A stretch of 64,000 nt of DNA from Nitrospirota bacterium. Its GTDB lineage: Bacteria; Nitrospirota; Thermodesulfovibrionia; Thermodesulfovibrionales; UBA6898. Positions 39,918 through 48,327 of this stretch are shown one piece after another (the stretch's first letter is position 1; each line of letters starts with the position of its first letter). The notes under the pieces were generated by a model. The model saw only the letters and a list, made by a program, of their open reading frames with translations. It was not told where the DNA came from and ran no database searches. The stretch is taken from the NCBI GenBank assembly GCA_016235245.1, contig JACRLO010000009.1, positions 45,364-109,363 of the forward strand, read 5' to 3'. The position numbers and the translations under genes are program-made.

Positions 39918-40307
39918 TTGAAGAAGATTCTGATTGTAGACGATGATGAGCATGTTCGGGCCTTTGTTAAGGCTCTATTTGTGAGAGAAGATTTTATTAC
40001 TACTGACGCTTCCTGTGGCGTAAGCGCAATCAAGAATTTCGAGTCCAATCAACCGGATGTCGTCATCATCGATCATGACATGCCGCACATGAGTGGGGTA
40101 GAGGTCCTGAAGGAACTCAAGAAAATAGCCCCTGATCTGCCGGTTGTCATGTTCACCGGATCGGGTAATGAGGCATTAGGCGAAGCAGCAATCCGCGCAG
40201 GAGCCTCTGATTTTATTCGTAAGCCCGCTGATAACAATGTCATTATAGCTGCTGTCCAAAAAGCCTTGGGAAGTTCAGGCATACCTATGGATCATCGCAC
40301 GGCATGA
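39918..40307 (+). CDS. Single-domain response regulator (receiver)
   Basis: 129 aa. The TTG start at 39918 follows AGGGGGG; the upstream ATG at 39834 is inside the lipoprotein gene. Receiver hallmarks: acidic pocket DDDE near residue 8, phosphoacceptor Asp in VIIDHDMP (~52), Thr in MFTGSG (~81) and Lys in IRKPAD (~103). There is no output domain, so it should act by protein contact, like CheY or Spo0F. No histidine kinase is visible in the window. An IS3 relic abuts its 3' end. Confidence 0.85.
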   Translation: MKKILIVDDDEHVRAFVKALFVREDFITTDASCGVSAIKNFESNQPDVVIIDHDMPHMSGVEVLKELKKIAPDLPVVMFTGSGNEALGEAAIRAGASDFIRKPADNNVIIAAVQKALGSSGIPMDHRTA

Positions 40308-40653
40308 TTCCGTTACCCACGTATGATCAGGTCTCGGCACATCAAAGTTCTGCTCAAGACGATTTAGAGCTACCAGTGCAGGCCTCTCGGCCTTATACTG
40401 CTGACGCTTATATCCAACTCTTGGCTCTTAACCCTTCCTGCTTTATCAGTCTTGCAACTCGCTTCTTGTTGCAACGCTCCCCTGTCTCCCGCAGATCCCT
40501 TGTTATTCGGGGGCTGCCATAGGAACAATCGCTTGCCATATGAAGTTTCTGAATTAAGCCGACCAGTCGCCGATCTTCTTTTTTGACATAGACACCTCCT
40601 CTGTTGCTTCCAATTCTACCTTTAATTGTGTCTATCAAACCGGGGAAACTCCA
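40308..40653 (-). mobile_element. IS3-family remnant: left inverted repeat and 5' half of orfB
   Basis: Read on the minus strand, the terminal repeat 40653-40628 is followed by a HTH_21-type segment (SYGSPRITRDLRETG, KRVARLIKQEGLRAKS). After a frame change comes KRQQYKAERPALVALNRLEQ and DHTWVTE, the start of the DDE core. It ends at the receiver gene. The DDE residues and the 3' half are absent. The repeat matches that of the fragment at 7289-7494. Confidence 0.8.
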
Positions 40654-40790
40654 CATAGTTGAATACAGATATTGGCTCCAAAGCAGGTAAATTCACTACG
40701 CTGACTGACATCAATTATCTCTGCGATTTCTCGGCTCCTGGAATTTTGGCCCCACTTCATTTTTTTTGATAAAGAAACCTCCATTCGCAC

Positions 40791-40819
40791 TTGACAATCA
40801 CCTCCTAAAAACTTAATAC
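40791..40819 (+). promoter_or_regulatory. Promoter of the OB-fold gene
   Basis: TTGACA (40791-40796), a 17-bp spacer and TAATAC (40814-40819). Transcription would start near 40826, 23 bp before the ATG and just upstream of TAAGGAGG. Confidence 0.65.
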
Positions 40820-40848
40820 GCAGTATGAATACCTGTAAGGAGGTCAAT

Positions 40849-41238
40849 ATGAACGAGATGAAGGTCAACGAACTGAGAGCAGGTTATGAAATCACCGCTA
40901 TCTTCACAGTCAAATCATTAATCAGGAAGAGGAGCAGAAATGACAGAGATTACTTGGTCTTTGAGCTAACGCGGGATACATGTGTTATTAATGGCTACCT
41001 ATGGTCCGCACTCCAAATGGGCAATAAGATCAGGCCAGGATGTCACGTAAAGGTAAAAGGGTATGTAAAAAGCCTGAACAACACAACCCTGATTGTGATC
41101 AAACAGATACGAATAGCGACGGAATTGGAGGCAAACGATAATGAGATTGGCTGCTACCTGAAGACAACTGGGGAAAAAGCAATGAAAAGGACAGAACAGC
41201 TTCACCTTTGGAGGGATAGTGAAGAGGATGTGGCCTGA
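40849..41238 (+). CDS. OB-fold nucleic-acid-binding protein
   Basis: 129 aa from the ATG at 40849 with AAGGAGG. Residues ~8-90 read like an OB-fold of the tRNA-anticodon/YhaM type: LRAGYEITAIFTVKSL, then DYLVFELTRD, then GNKIRPGCHVKVKGYVK and a final strand TTLIVIKQIRIA. A short charged tail follows. There is no catalytic domain. It leads a small co-directional cluster with a replication-relaxation-like protein and probably binds single-stranded DNA or RNA during element maintenance; that role is inferred. Confidence 0.6.
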   Translation: MNEMKVNELRAGYEITAIFTVKSLIRKRSRNDRDYLVFELTRDTCVINGYLWSALQMGNKIRPGCHVKVKGYVKSLNNTTLIVIKQIRIATELEANDNEIGCYLKTTGEKAMKRTEQLHLWRDSEEDVA

Positions 41239-41279
41239 GTGACGAAATTAAGGATTCTGTAAGGACAAGAGAGGGAGGA

Positions 41280-41513
41280 ATGTACATGCGCATCAAGAAA
41301 GAAAATTATGATAACTTCGAGGAGCTATACGAGATGCTTGACGAAGAAACAAAAAGACTGATTCTGGGTGAGTTCATGAAGACGGGCAACAAAAAAAGTG
41401 ATGAATCCCATGATCGACTGACATATCAAGGAGGAAGAAGAAGCATGAACACAGGAACGATCTGCGAACTGATGATAGCCTTACTCTATCTCATCAAAAT
41501 TATCTTCCATTAG
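41280..41513 (+). CDS. Small hypothetical protein
   Basis: 77 aa, GGGAGG before the ATG. The N-terminal half is acidic and helical (FEELYEMLDEETKRLIL). The C-terminal ~18 residues are hydrophobic (ICELMIALLYLIKIIF) and could be a membrane anchor. No family recognised. It lies between the OB-fold gene and the 13-bp inverted repeat. Confidence 0.45.
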   Translation: MYMRIKKENYDNFEELYEMLDEETKRLILGEFMKTGNKKSDESHDRLTYQGGRRSMNTGTICELMIALLYLIKIIFH

Positions 41514-41594
41514 AAGGGCAGAGGAAGATAGCAAGTTGGGGATGGAACAAGCTGTGTTAAGAAATATCCGGAATCCAGCCAGAAATAGGTGAAC

Positions 41595-41640
41595 TTCACA
41601 AAACCTGGCTAGCCATAGATTTCCTGTCAGGTTTTGTGAA
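41595..41640. repeat. 13-bp inverted repeat, possible origin of transfer or terminator
   Basis: TTCACAAAACCTG (41595-41607) and CAGGTTTTGTGAA (41628-41640) are perfectly complementary around a 20-nt loop. No T-run follows. It is 150 bp upstream of the replication-relaxation-like gene. Nothing else is recognisable in the gap 41514-41789. Confidence 0.5.
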
Positions 41641-41789
41641 ATTCATGCCAAGTTGTGTTGCAATCAAAGCGCCTTTTCTTCATGAAAGATCTCAAAAACA
41701 ACCTTATCCAAGAAAATTCTGAAAAAATGCCGTGCTCGATGCATTTATATGTATAGGAAGGCGTACAAAATCGAGTACAGGAGGAAAAG

Positions 41790-42533
41790 ATGAGAAAAGG
41801 GTTATTAATGACTGGCAGAGACATGACCTTGCTGAAGCACCTGTCGGTGGGGCCCACGACCAGAAAAAGTATCTTCTCGAATATTTTCGAGGTGAAGGAG
41901 TCAAATAAGAAGACTCGTGAGAGGGTCATGTTGAGGCGACTCGCCAAACATGAGCTGGAGGGCCTCATCAAGTCCGCAACCTGTCCGAATGTTAAGGACA
42001 CAATCTATTTTCTCACAAAGAAAGCGGCACCTATCGTTGCATCACATTATGGCATGGAACTTTCCAATATCTGGGTGAATTATAGTGAGAAGACCATTGA
42101 GCATGACCTATACACCTCAGGATGTGCGAAGAAAATCATTAAAGAGGCCGAAGAGAAGAAGATGTTTAAACTTAACGCCCTCGTGCTCGAATGTGGCCTA
42201 AAGAACGGGAAACTGAAGAAAGGAGTTTATTTTCCTGACATTCTTTTCGGTATCGATGGACCGGGAAGATTGAATATATTTTATCTTGAGATGGACTGCG
42301 GTACAGTTTGTCGTCGGGATTTCATTGGCAAGATCAACTATTTCAAAGACAGGGTCCTTGTTATTACAAAGACATTGGCAAGAATTGACCTACTCATGTG
42401 GTACCTCCGGGCAGAGAAGATCAGCGGACCGGTTTTTTTCTCAACATATAAGAACTTCTCGGACAACAGCTTTCTGACGTGCACGTGGTATTCAAATTCC
42501 TCGAAGGAACCGACCGTTATCAAAATATATTAG
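41790..42533 (+). CDS. Replication-relaxation-like protein
   Basis: 247 aa, AGGAGG before the ATG. The N-terminal ~90 residues form a winged-helix-like domain (TGRDMTLLKHLSVGPTTRK, then a LRRL..LE region and YFLTKKA). The second half has IEHDLYTSG, YFPDILFGI and FYLEMDCGT. This HD/PD/E pattern is seen in Replic_Relax (PF13814) proteins of plasmids and integrative elements, which resemble a degenerate nuclease fold. It probably acts on element DNA during replication or transfer. It is the first of two genes in tandem, 18 bp apart. Confidence 0.5.
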   Translation: MRKGLLMTGRDMTLLKHLSVGPTTRKSIFSNIFEVKESNKKTRERVMLRRLAKHELEGLIKSATCPNVKDTIYFLTKKAAPIVASHYGMELSNIWVNYSEKTIEHDLYTSGCAKKIIKEAEEKKMFKLNALVLECGLKNGKLKKGVYFPDILFGIDGPGRLNIFYLEMDCGTVCRRDFIGKINYFKDRVLVITKTLARIDLLMWYLRAEKISGPVFFSTYKNFSDNSFLTCTWYSNSSKEPTVIKIY

Positions 42534-42551
42534 GCCAAAGAAAGGAGTCAC

Positions 42552-43088
42552 ATGAAAAAGATCACTAAAGAGCAAAAAACGCAAAGAGAGGCAAAACTGC
42601 AGAAGGAGGTAATGAAGGTTGCAAAAGTAGTCAAGGTCAGCAGTGTGAGCCAGAAGATCAGGTGTATTAGCTACTCGATCTGGACTATCGATATGTGTGA
42701 GCCTGACAGGACCCTGGAATATCCTCATCTCACCGTTATGACGGACATCTCTCCCGATGGCAAAACACATATCAGGCTGCTGAAAATTGAGATCGATACT
42801 CTCTGGGCAAGAAAGAAGATACTGAGAAAGATGCTCGGGATGCCAGGTCTTGGGGTCTTGCTATGCGACAAAAGGAGCAGAATCGAGCAGCTCATCGAAG
42901 CCTACCCTTCAGTCGCCATGGAAGCAAAGATTATCTCCGACGGAGTCTATTTTGCACTTCATCGAGAATTCCTGATGGGCGGTCTGTTCAAGACAACGTT
43001 CAGGGCAACTGATGGTCAGGAAGTAAAATTTCTGCCTGTGAGATTAGGGCCAGAAGGAATCGAGATATTGTCTTTGGCAAATGAGTAG
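42552..43088 (+). CDS. Hypothetical protein with a pseudogene paralog downstream
   Basis: 178 aa, AAAGGAG before the ATG. The N-terminal ~25 residues are Lys/Gln-rich and coiled-coil-like. The rest is an alpha/beta domain with KTHIRLLKIEIDTLW, GLGVLLCDKRSRIEQL and GVYFALHREFL, then a beta-rich end (EVKFLPVRLGPEGIEI). No family recognised. A diverged, frameshifted copy of the C-terminal ~105 residues lies at 43366-43694. It follows the replication-relaxation-like gene by 18 bp and is probably co-transcribed. Confidence 0.6.
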   Translation: MKKITKEQKTQREAKLQKEVMKVAKVVKVSSVSQKIRCISYSIWTIDMCEPDRTLEYPHLTVMTDISPDGKTHIRLLKIEIDTLWARKKILRKMLGMPGLGVLLCDKRSRIEQLIEAYPSVAMEAKIISDGVYFALHREFLMGGLFKTTFRATDGQEVKFLPVRLGPEGIEILSLANE

Positions 43089-43149
43089 TTCAGGATACGA
43101 CTGTCTGGTGAGTGGGACGTCTGGTGGTGAATAGATAAAATACAGCAAT

Positions 43150-43275
43150 TTAATGCTGTCGAGGCCTCACAAAGGCTCCCTTCACCGGACGACGCTTCAA
43201 TCGGGGCTGCACCACAAGAAGAAAAAAGACATCAGCTACAACGAGCAGAGCAACAATGGATAGAATCTCGATCAT
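43150..43275 (-). CDS. 41-aa single-pass membrane microprotein
   Basis: Minus-strand ATG at 43275, preceded by GAGGAGG 10 bp upstream and by a good promoter. The product has one hydrophobic segment (ILSIVALLVVADVFFLLVV) and a strongly basic tail (RLKRRPVKGAFVRPRQH), the shape of an inner-membrane small protein with cytoplasmic tail. It lies between a gene and its pseudogene copy, on the opposite strand. Type I toxins and phage-resistance microproteins share this shape, but no family is recognised. Confidence 0.45.
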   Translation of the reverse strand: MIEILSIVALLVVADVFFLLVVQPRLKRRPVKGAFVRPRQH

Positions 43276-43313
43276 AAAATTGCCATCCTCCTCTTTGAAT
43301 GTTGAATAAGATA

Positions 43314-43342
43314 ATATTAATAACAAATACGGGCCTTGTCAA
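43314..43342 (-). promoter_or_regulatory. Promoter for the 41-aa ORF
   Basis: Minus strand TTGACA (43342-43337), a 17-bp spacer and TAATAT (43319-43314), about 40 bp upstream of the ATG. Confidence 0.5.
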
Positions 43343-43365
43343 TTTGTTGTTTAAGTATACGCCAG

Positions 43366-43694
43366 GATGGTAAGACTCATATAAGACTGCTCAAAATTGA
43401 GCTGGACTCTCGTTGGCCAAGTAAAAAAGTGCTGCAAAAGATGGTCGGAATGTTTGGTCTTGGGATTCTGTTGTGTCCCAATAATTGCAGAATTGAGCAG
43501 CTCACAAAAATGTGCCCTGTAGCCGTAAAAGAGACCAAAGTTGTCTCTGACGGTTTATATTTCGCACTATTTCATGAATTTTGGAGGAGTGGTTTTTTGA
43601 CACTATTTTCAAGGCAGCTGATGGGCAGGCAGTGAAATTTCTGCCTGTGAGGACTGGGCCTAATGGGCTCACATTCCAGTCTGTAACCACATAG
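43366..43694 (+). pseudogene. Truncated, frameshifted paralog of the 178-aa protein
   Basis: Begins mid-protein at DGKTHIRLLKIELDS and runs to ALFHEFWRSGF. One base appears lost in the T6 run near 43600, since the matching end (IFKAADGQAVKFLPVR) continues in the next frame to TAG 43692-43694. The 5' half of the gene is absent. It is most likely a partial tandem duplication of 42552-43088. Confidence 0.75.
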
Positions 43695-44087
43695 CTCACA
43701 ATTCAGCTATAGGTCGAATGAGCTGACAGATAGCGAAAATTCTCGCAAAAGGTTCATAGCCTAAAAAAAGAGTGGAATCAGTATAAGTCAGGAGAAAAAG
43801 GCAATATCCACAGCAAGTTATGTGGGAATTGTATTCACGGTCACGTACAGGGTGCCGAACAGGGTTCAGTATACGATTACGTGCATACTGGCATTTGAAG
43901 TGAATATTGACTATTCTCAAAAACTATCATAAGTCAGAGGGTTTTGCGAGCTTGGTATTTCTATTACCTCCTTACCTATATAGGCAGGAGGCGGTCAGTT
44001 TTTTTGGCAACCGATATGCTATATTTTATGGGGACATATGGACTATCAGAACCTGAATAATCTGAGAAAAGATAGAACAAGGGGGCA
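43695..44087. other. Intergenic region upstream of the defence operon
   Basis: About 390 bp without a supported gene. It is AT-rich and contains the palindromic element at 43967-43991 and, after it, a TATATT-containing stretch around 44019. The promoter of the restriction-modification operon should lie here, but no convincing -35/-10 pair was found. Confidence 0.4.
43967..43991. promoter_or_regulatory. Palindromic element upstream of the R-M operon
   Basis: A perfect 10-bp palindrome CCTATATAGG is flanked by CCTCC on the left and GGAGG on the right, making a 25-bp interrupted dyad about 100 bp upstream of the restriction gene. It could be an operator or, with the T7 run seven bases later, a weak terminator for upstream transcription. 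Confidence 0.4.
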
Positions 44088-47000
44088 TTGAGGTTGAGTT
44101 TGGATAATCGTTTTTTCGAGCATCCTATCCTCAATTCTCCATACGAATATCCCGTTCGTCACTGGGAACTTGACGCCAGTGGTCAGCCGACGCAGGAAAT
44201 TATCGAGAACCGCCGCCTCGCAGAGTTCATCACTCCCATACCCAAGCCAAGAAAGCGCAAGAGTGCCAGCGAACAGCAGCAGATGGTCTTTGATGAGGGC
44301 AAAGGGCTCTCGACCCAAAAGCAGCAGTACGACACTACCTCAATAATCAATGCGCTTCGCGGGCATGTTGACAAGTGGCGCAGCATACAAAATCCAAATA
44401 ACTGGCAGGTTACGCCCGAGACCTCCCGGCTTCTTCAACACTGGCGGCATCATCCGTTCAGCGGCATACGGCCTTTCTTCTGTCAGGTCGAGGCCGTAGA
44501 GACAGCCATCTGGCTGACTGAGGTCGCACCGAATGAAAAGGCCGGTAAGGGTTTTCTTGAGCATCTGGTCAACGCCAGCAACGACGCAAACCCGGACTTG
44601 ATACGACTGGCACTGAAACTGGCTACCGGTGCCGGCAAGACAACTGTCATGGCCATGCTGATTGCCTGGCAGACGATCAATGCTGTGCGTAAACCCAACA
44701 GCAAGAGGTTTACACGGGGATTTCTGGTCGTCACTCCTGGACTGACTATCCGCGATCGCCTGCGAGTGCTTCAGCCGAACGATCCGGACAGCTATTACCA
44801 GAGCCGGGAACTTGTCCCTGGCGATATGCTTGCCGATCTTGAACGGGCAAAGATCGTCATCACAAACTACCATGCCTTCAAGCTTCGCGAACGGATGGAG
44901 TTATCAAAAGGTGGGCGCTCTCTCCTGCAGGGCCGTGGTGAGGAGCTCAATACCCTTGAAACAGAAGGCCAGATGCTGCAACGGGTCATGCCTGGCCTGA
45001 TGGGTCTCAAAAACATCATGGTGCTTAACGACGAAGCCCACCACTGCTACCGCGAAAAGCCCAACCACGAAGATGAAGCAGAAGAGTTGAAAGGCGATGA
45101 CAGGAAGGAAGCAGAAAAGAACAATGAGGCTGCCCGTCTCTGGATCTCCGGCCTTGAGATTGTGAGCCGAAAACTTGGGTTGAATCGTATTATCGATCTA
45201 TCGGCAACGCCATTTTTCCTGAGCGGTTCCGGCTATGCCGAAGGCACACTCTTTCCCTGGACAATGAGCGACTTTTCGCTGATGGATGCCATCGAGTGCG
45301 GGATCGTCAAGCTGCCCCGCGTACCGGTTGCCGACAATATTCCCGGCGGTGACATGCCTAAGTTCCGCAACCTTTGGGAGCATATCCGCAAGCGCATGCC
45401 GAAGAAGGGCCGGGGAAAGTCCAATGCCCTTGATCCTCTGAGCATTCCTGTAGAACTCCAGACCGCGCTGGAGGCACTCTATGGCCACTACGAAAAGACC
45501 TATACCCTGTGGCAGCAGAGCGGCATCAAGGTACCGCCCTGTTTTATTGTCGTATGCAACAATACCTCAACATCAAAACTTATCTACGACTACATATCAG
45601 GCTTCCAGAGGGAAAATGAAGACGGGTCTACTGTTCTGGAGAACGGTCGTCTTCCCCTGTTCCGCAATTTCGACGAGCATGGCAACCAGATCGCCCGGCC
45701 TCGCACACTGCTGATAGACAGCGAGCAGCTCGAATCAGGGGATGCTCTGGACGATAACTTCCGAAAAATGGCGGAAGATGAGATCAGCCGCTTCAGGCGC
45801 GAGATCATCGAACGCACCGGTGACGTTAGGCAGGCAGAGAACCTCACTGATCAGGAACTATTGCGGGAAGTAATGAACACCGTAGGTAAGCAGAACCGCC
45901 TTGGCGAATCAATCCGATGTGTTGTATCTGTTTCAATGCTCACCGAGGGTTGGGACGCCAACACTGTTACCCATGTTCTCGGTGTTCGCGCCTTCGGCAC
46001 CCAGCTTCTGTGCGAGCAGGTCATTGGTCGCGCCCTGCGCCGCCAGTCATATGACCTTAATGAGGACGGACCTGACATTGGTCTGTTCAATGTTGAATAT
46101 GCGGACGTGCTCGGCATTCCTTTTGACTTCACTGCCAAGCCTGTTATCTCGCCCCCGCAGCCGCCGCGTGAGACCATCCATGTCAAGGCCGTTCGCCCAG
46201 AACGCGATCCATTCGAAATCAGGTTCCCGCGTGTTGCAGGCTATCGTGTAGAGCTCCCCGAAGAAAGGCTGACTGCCGAATTCAATGACGACTCTGTGCT
46301 GGAACTGACACCGGATATTGTGGGTCCCTCAATTACCAAGAATGCAGGAATCATCGGAGAGGATGTTGATCTCAGCCTGAAGCATCTGGAAGATATGCGC
46401 CGCTCCACGCTGCTGTTCCATATTACTCAGCGCCTTCTTTACACCAAATGGCGCGACCCGGGCGAGGAGGCAAAGCTGCACCTGTTTGGCCAGCTCAAGC
46501 GGATCACCAAGCAATGGCTCGACACCTGTCTGGTCTGTAAAGGCGGCACCTATCCTGCGCAGCTCATATATCAGGAACTGGCTGACATGGCCTGTGAGCG
46601 GATTACTGCAGGCATTACCCGTTCAGAATTAGGCAAGCGTCCCATCAAGGCAGTTCTCGACCCCTATAACCCTGCCGGTTCCACCAGCTACGTAAACTTC
46701 AATACATCGAAAATGAGTCGTTGGGAGACAGACGCCAGACGCTGCCACATCAACTGGATTATCCTCGACAGTGACTGGGAGGCTGAATTCTGCAGAGTTG
46801 CCGAATCCCATCCCAAGGTTAAGGCCTACGTCAAGAACCACAATCTCGGGCTGGAAGTTCCATATCGCTTTGGTTCCGAGACGCGCAGATATTTGCCTGA
46901 CTTTATCGTGCTGGTGGATGATGGCCACGGAGAGAATGATCTGCTGCACCTTATTGTCGAAATTAAGGGCTACAGACGAGAGGATGCCAAGGAGAAGAAG

Positions 47001-47165
47001 TCTACGATGGATGTCTATTGGGTTCCTGGTGTGAATAACCTGAAGAGTTACGGGCGCTGGGCCTTTGCCGAGTTTACCGAGGTGTATCAGATCGAGACGG
47101 ACTTTGCAAAAAAGGTAGAAGCTGAATTTGATAAGATGCTTGAAAAGCAGTGTTCAAATGAATGA
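44088..47165 (+). CDS. Type III-like restriction endonuclease subunit (helicase-nuclease)
   Basis: 1025 aa, TTG start after AAGGGGG (a TTG six bases later is possible). SF2 helicase motifs: LATGAGKTT (~179), NDEAHH (~314), SATPF (~370), SMLTEGWDA (~618) and QVIGRALRR (~643). The C-terminal nuclease signature PDFIVL...LIVEIKG (~935-960) is a PD-(D/E)xK site. This matches the large Res subunits called BPTD_3080-type, a type III-like ATP-dependent restriction enzyme. It overlaps the DUF1016 gene by 8 bp, and the methyltransferase is the third gene, so the three likely form one restriction-modification module. Confidence 0.85.
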   Translation: MRLSLDNRFFEHPILNSPYEYPVRHWELDASGQPTQEIIENRRLAEFITPIPKPRKRKSASEQQQMVFDEGKGLSTQKQQYDTTSIINALRGHVDKWRSIQNPNNWQVTPETSRLLQHWRHHPFSGIRPFFCQVEAVETAIWLTEVAPNEKAGKGFLEHLVNASNDANPDLIRLALKLATGAGKTTVMAMLIAWQTINAVRKPNSKRFTRGFLVVTPGLTIRDRLRVLQPNDPDSYYQSRELVPGDMLADLERAKIVITNYHAFKLRERMELSKGGRSLLQGRGEELNTLETEGQMLQRVMPGLMGLKNIMVLNDEAHHCYREKPNHEDEAEELKGDDRKEAEKNNEAARLWISGLEIVSRKLGLNRIIDLSATPFFLSGSGYAEGTLFPWTMSDFSLMDAIECGIVKLPRVPVADNIPGGDMPKFRNLWEHIRKRMPKKGRGKSNALDPLSIPVELQTALEALYGHYEKTYTLWQQSGIKVPPCFIVVCNNTSTSKLIYDYISGFQRENEDGSTVLENGRLPLFRNFDEHGNQIARPRTLLIDSEQLESGDALDDNFRKMAEDEISRFRREIIERTGDVRQAENLTDQELLREVMNTVGKQNRLGESIRCVVSVSMLTEGWDANTVTHVLGVRAFGTQLLCEQVIGRALRRQSYDLNEDGPDIGLFNVEYADVLGIPFDFTAKPVISPPQPPRETIHVKAVRPERDPFEIRFPRVAGYRVELPEERLTAEFNDDSVLELTPDIVGPSITKNAGIIGEDVDLSLKHLEDMRRSTLLFHITQRLLYTKWRDPGEEAKLHLFGQLKRITKQWLDTCLVCKGGTYPAQLIYQELADMACERITAGITRSELGKRPIKAVLDPYNPAGSTSYVNFNTSKMSRWETDARRCHINWIILDSDWEAEFCRVAESHPKVKAYVKNHNLGLEVPYRFGSETRRYLPDFIVLVDDGHGENDLLHLIVEIKGYRREDAKEKKSTMDVYWVPGVNNLKSYGRWAFAEFTEVYQIETDFAKKVEAEFDKMLEKQCSNE

Positions 47166-48273
47166 AATCAAAAATAATATGACATTTACCTCTCTGATCG
47201 GCTCAATCCGACAGATTCATGATGAACTCGCCGCTCAGGCGAGCCGGGCGGTGAATGTCAGTCTTACGATACGCAACTGGCTGATCGGGTGCTACATAGA
47301 GGAATATGAGCTGCACGGTGCAGATAGGGCTAAGTATGGGGATCGGCTTTTGTTGAGTTTGTCGGCTGAGCTGGAAAAACTTAACGTAAGCTCATGCGGG
47401 AAACGGCAACTCTATCAATATCTTAGATTTTATCAGACCTATCCTCAGATTGTGCGGTCACTGCCCGCACAATTACAGTATCTTGCCCCACATGGCATGG
47501 TAGATGTACAGGAAAAAGTGCAGTCAACAACCGCACTTTTCCAAATTGATCCTCAGATGCTTCTGCAGCGGCTTTCCTATACGCATATCGAGCAACTGAT
47601 TGCCATCGATAATGACACTAAACGCGCATTCTACGAAATCGAATCTCTCCAGGGCAACTGGTCGGTAAGGGAGCTGAAACGCCAGATTCACAGCCTTTAT
47701 TATGAACGTTCCGGTCTCTCCTTCGATAAAAAGAAGCTGTCTGAATTAACAAGACAGGAAACTGAATCAGCGAAGTCACAGCTTACTATACGCGATCCCT
47801 ACATATTTGAGTTTCTGGGATTAAAGCCGAAAGAGGTGATGAGTGAATCCCATCTGGAGGACCAGCTGATTGACAAGATCGAAGAGTTCCTTCTGGAGCT
47901 GGGCCACGGCTTCTGTTTTGAGGCCCGACAGAAACGCATCCTTATCGGCGACGAGTATTTTTTTGTTGATCTGGTCTTTTATCACCGTATCCTCAAATGC
48001 CACGTTTTGGTGGAGATGAAGCTGGAGAGATTTAGCCAGGAAAACATCGGCCAGCTCAACACCTATGTGAGTTGGTATCGAAAAAATATGATGACCGAGG
48101 GAGACAATCCTCCCGTGGGCATGCTGCTCTGCACAGACAAAAATCATGCCCTGGCTGAGTATGCCTTGGCTGGAATGGATAATAATCTCTTTGTATCCAA
48201 ATATCAGCTGGAGCTGCCAAAGAAAGAAGATATGCAGCGGTTTATTGAGGAACAGTTGAAGAGTGAGGAATGA
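47158..48273 (+). CDS. DUF1016/YhcG-family PD-(D/E)xK nuclease
   Basis: 371 aa from the ATG at 47158, which overlaps the end of the restriction gene. The N-terminal domain (~1-160) is DUF1016_N-like (SLTIRNWLIGCYIEEYE, KRQLYQYLRFYQTYPQI). The C-terminal domain (~230-360) is a nuclease: FFVDLVFYHR with the Asp and VLVEMKL with the Glu-x-Lys pair, then IGQLNTYVSWY. Such proteins are often encoded beside R-M genes and other defence or mobile-element genes. Here it sits between Res and Mod and may be an accessory nuclease of the module. Confidence 0.8.
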   Translation: MNEIKNNMTFTSLIGSIRQIHDELAAQASRAVNVSLTIRNWLIGCYIEEYELHGADRAKYGDRLLLSLSAELEKLNVSSCGKRQLYQYLRFYQTYPQIVRSLPAQLQYLAPHGMVDVQEKVQSTTALFQIDPQMLLQRLSYTHIEQLIAIDNDTKRAFYEIESLQGNWSVRELKRQIHSLYYERSGLSFDKKKLSELTRQETESAKSQLTIRDPYIFEFLGLKPKEVMSESHLEDQLIDKIEEFLLELGHGFCFEARQKRILIGDEYFFVDLVFYHRILKCHVLVEMKLERFSQENIGQLNTYVSWYRKNMMTEGDNPPVGMLLCTDKNHALAEYALAGMDNNLFVSKYQLELPKKEDMQRFIEEQLKSEE

Positions 48274-48327
48274 CTCATCATGCGGAAGGGCAAAGGGGCA
48301 AAAAAAGTAAAGGCTGAAGGATAAACA

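Noticed and set aside
40635..40868. Minus-strand frame of 77 codons
   Set aside because: It covers the promoter of the OB-fold gene and the IS terminal repeat, without a ribosome-binding site or family match.
43696..43920. Minus-strand frame of 74 codons upstream of the defence operon
   Set aside because: No ribosome-binding site and irregular composition; judged a chance frame in a gene-free region.
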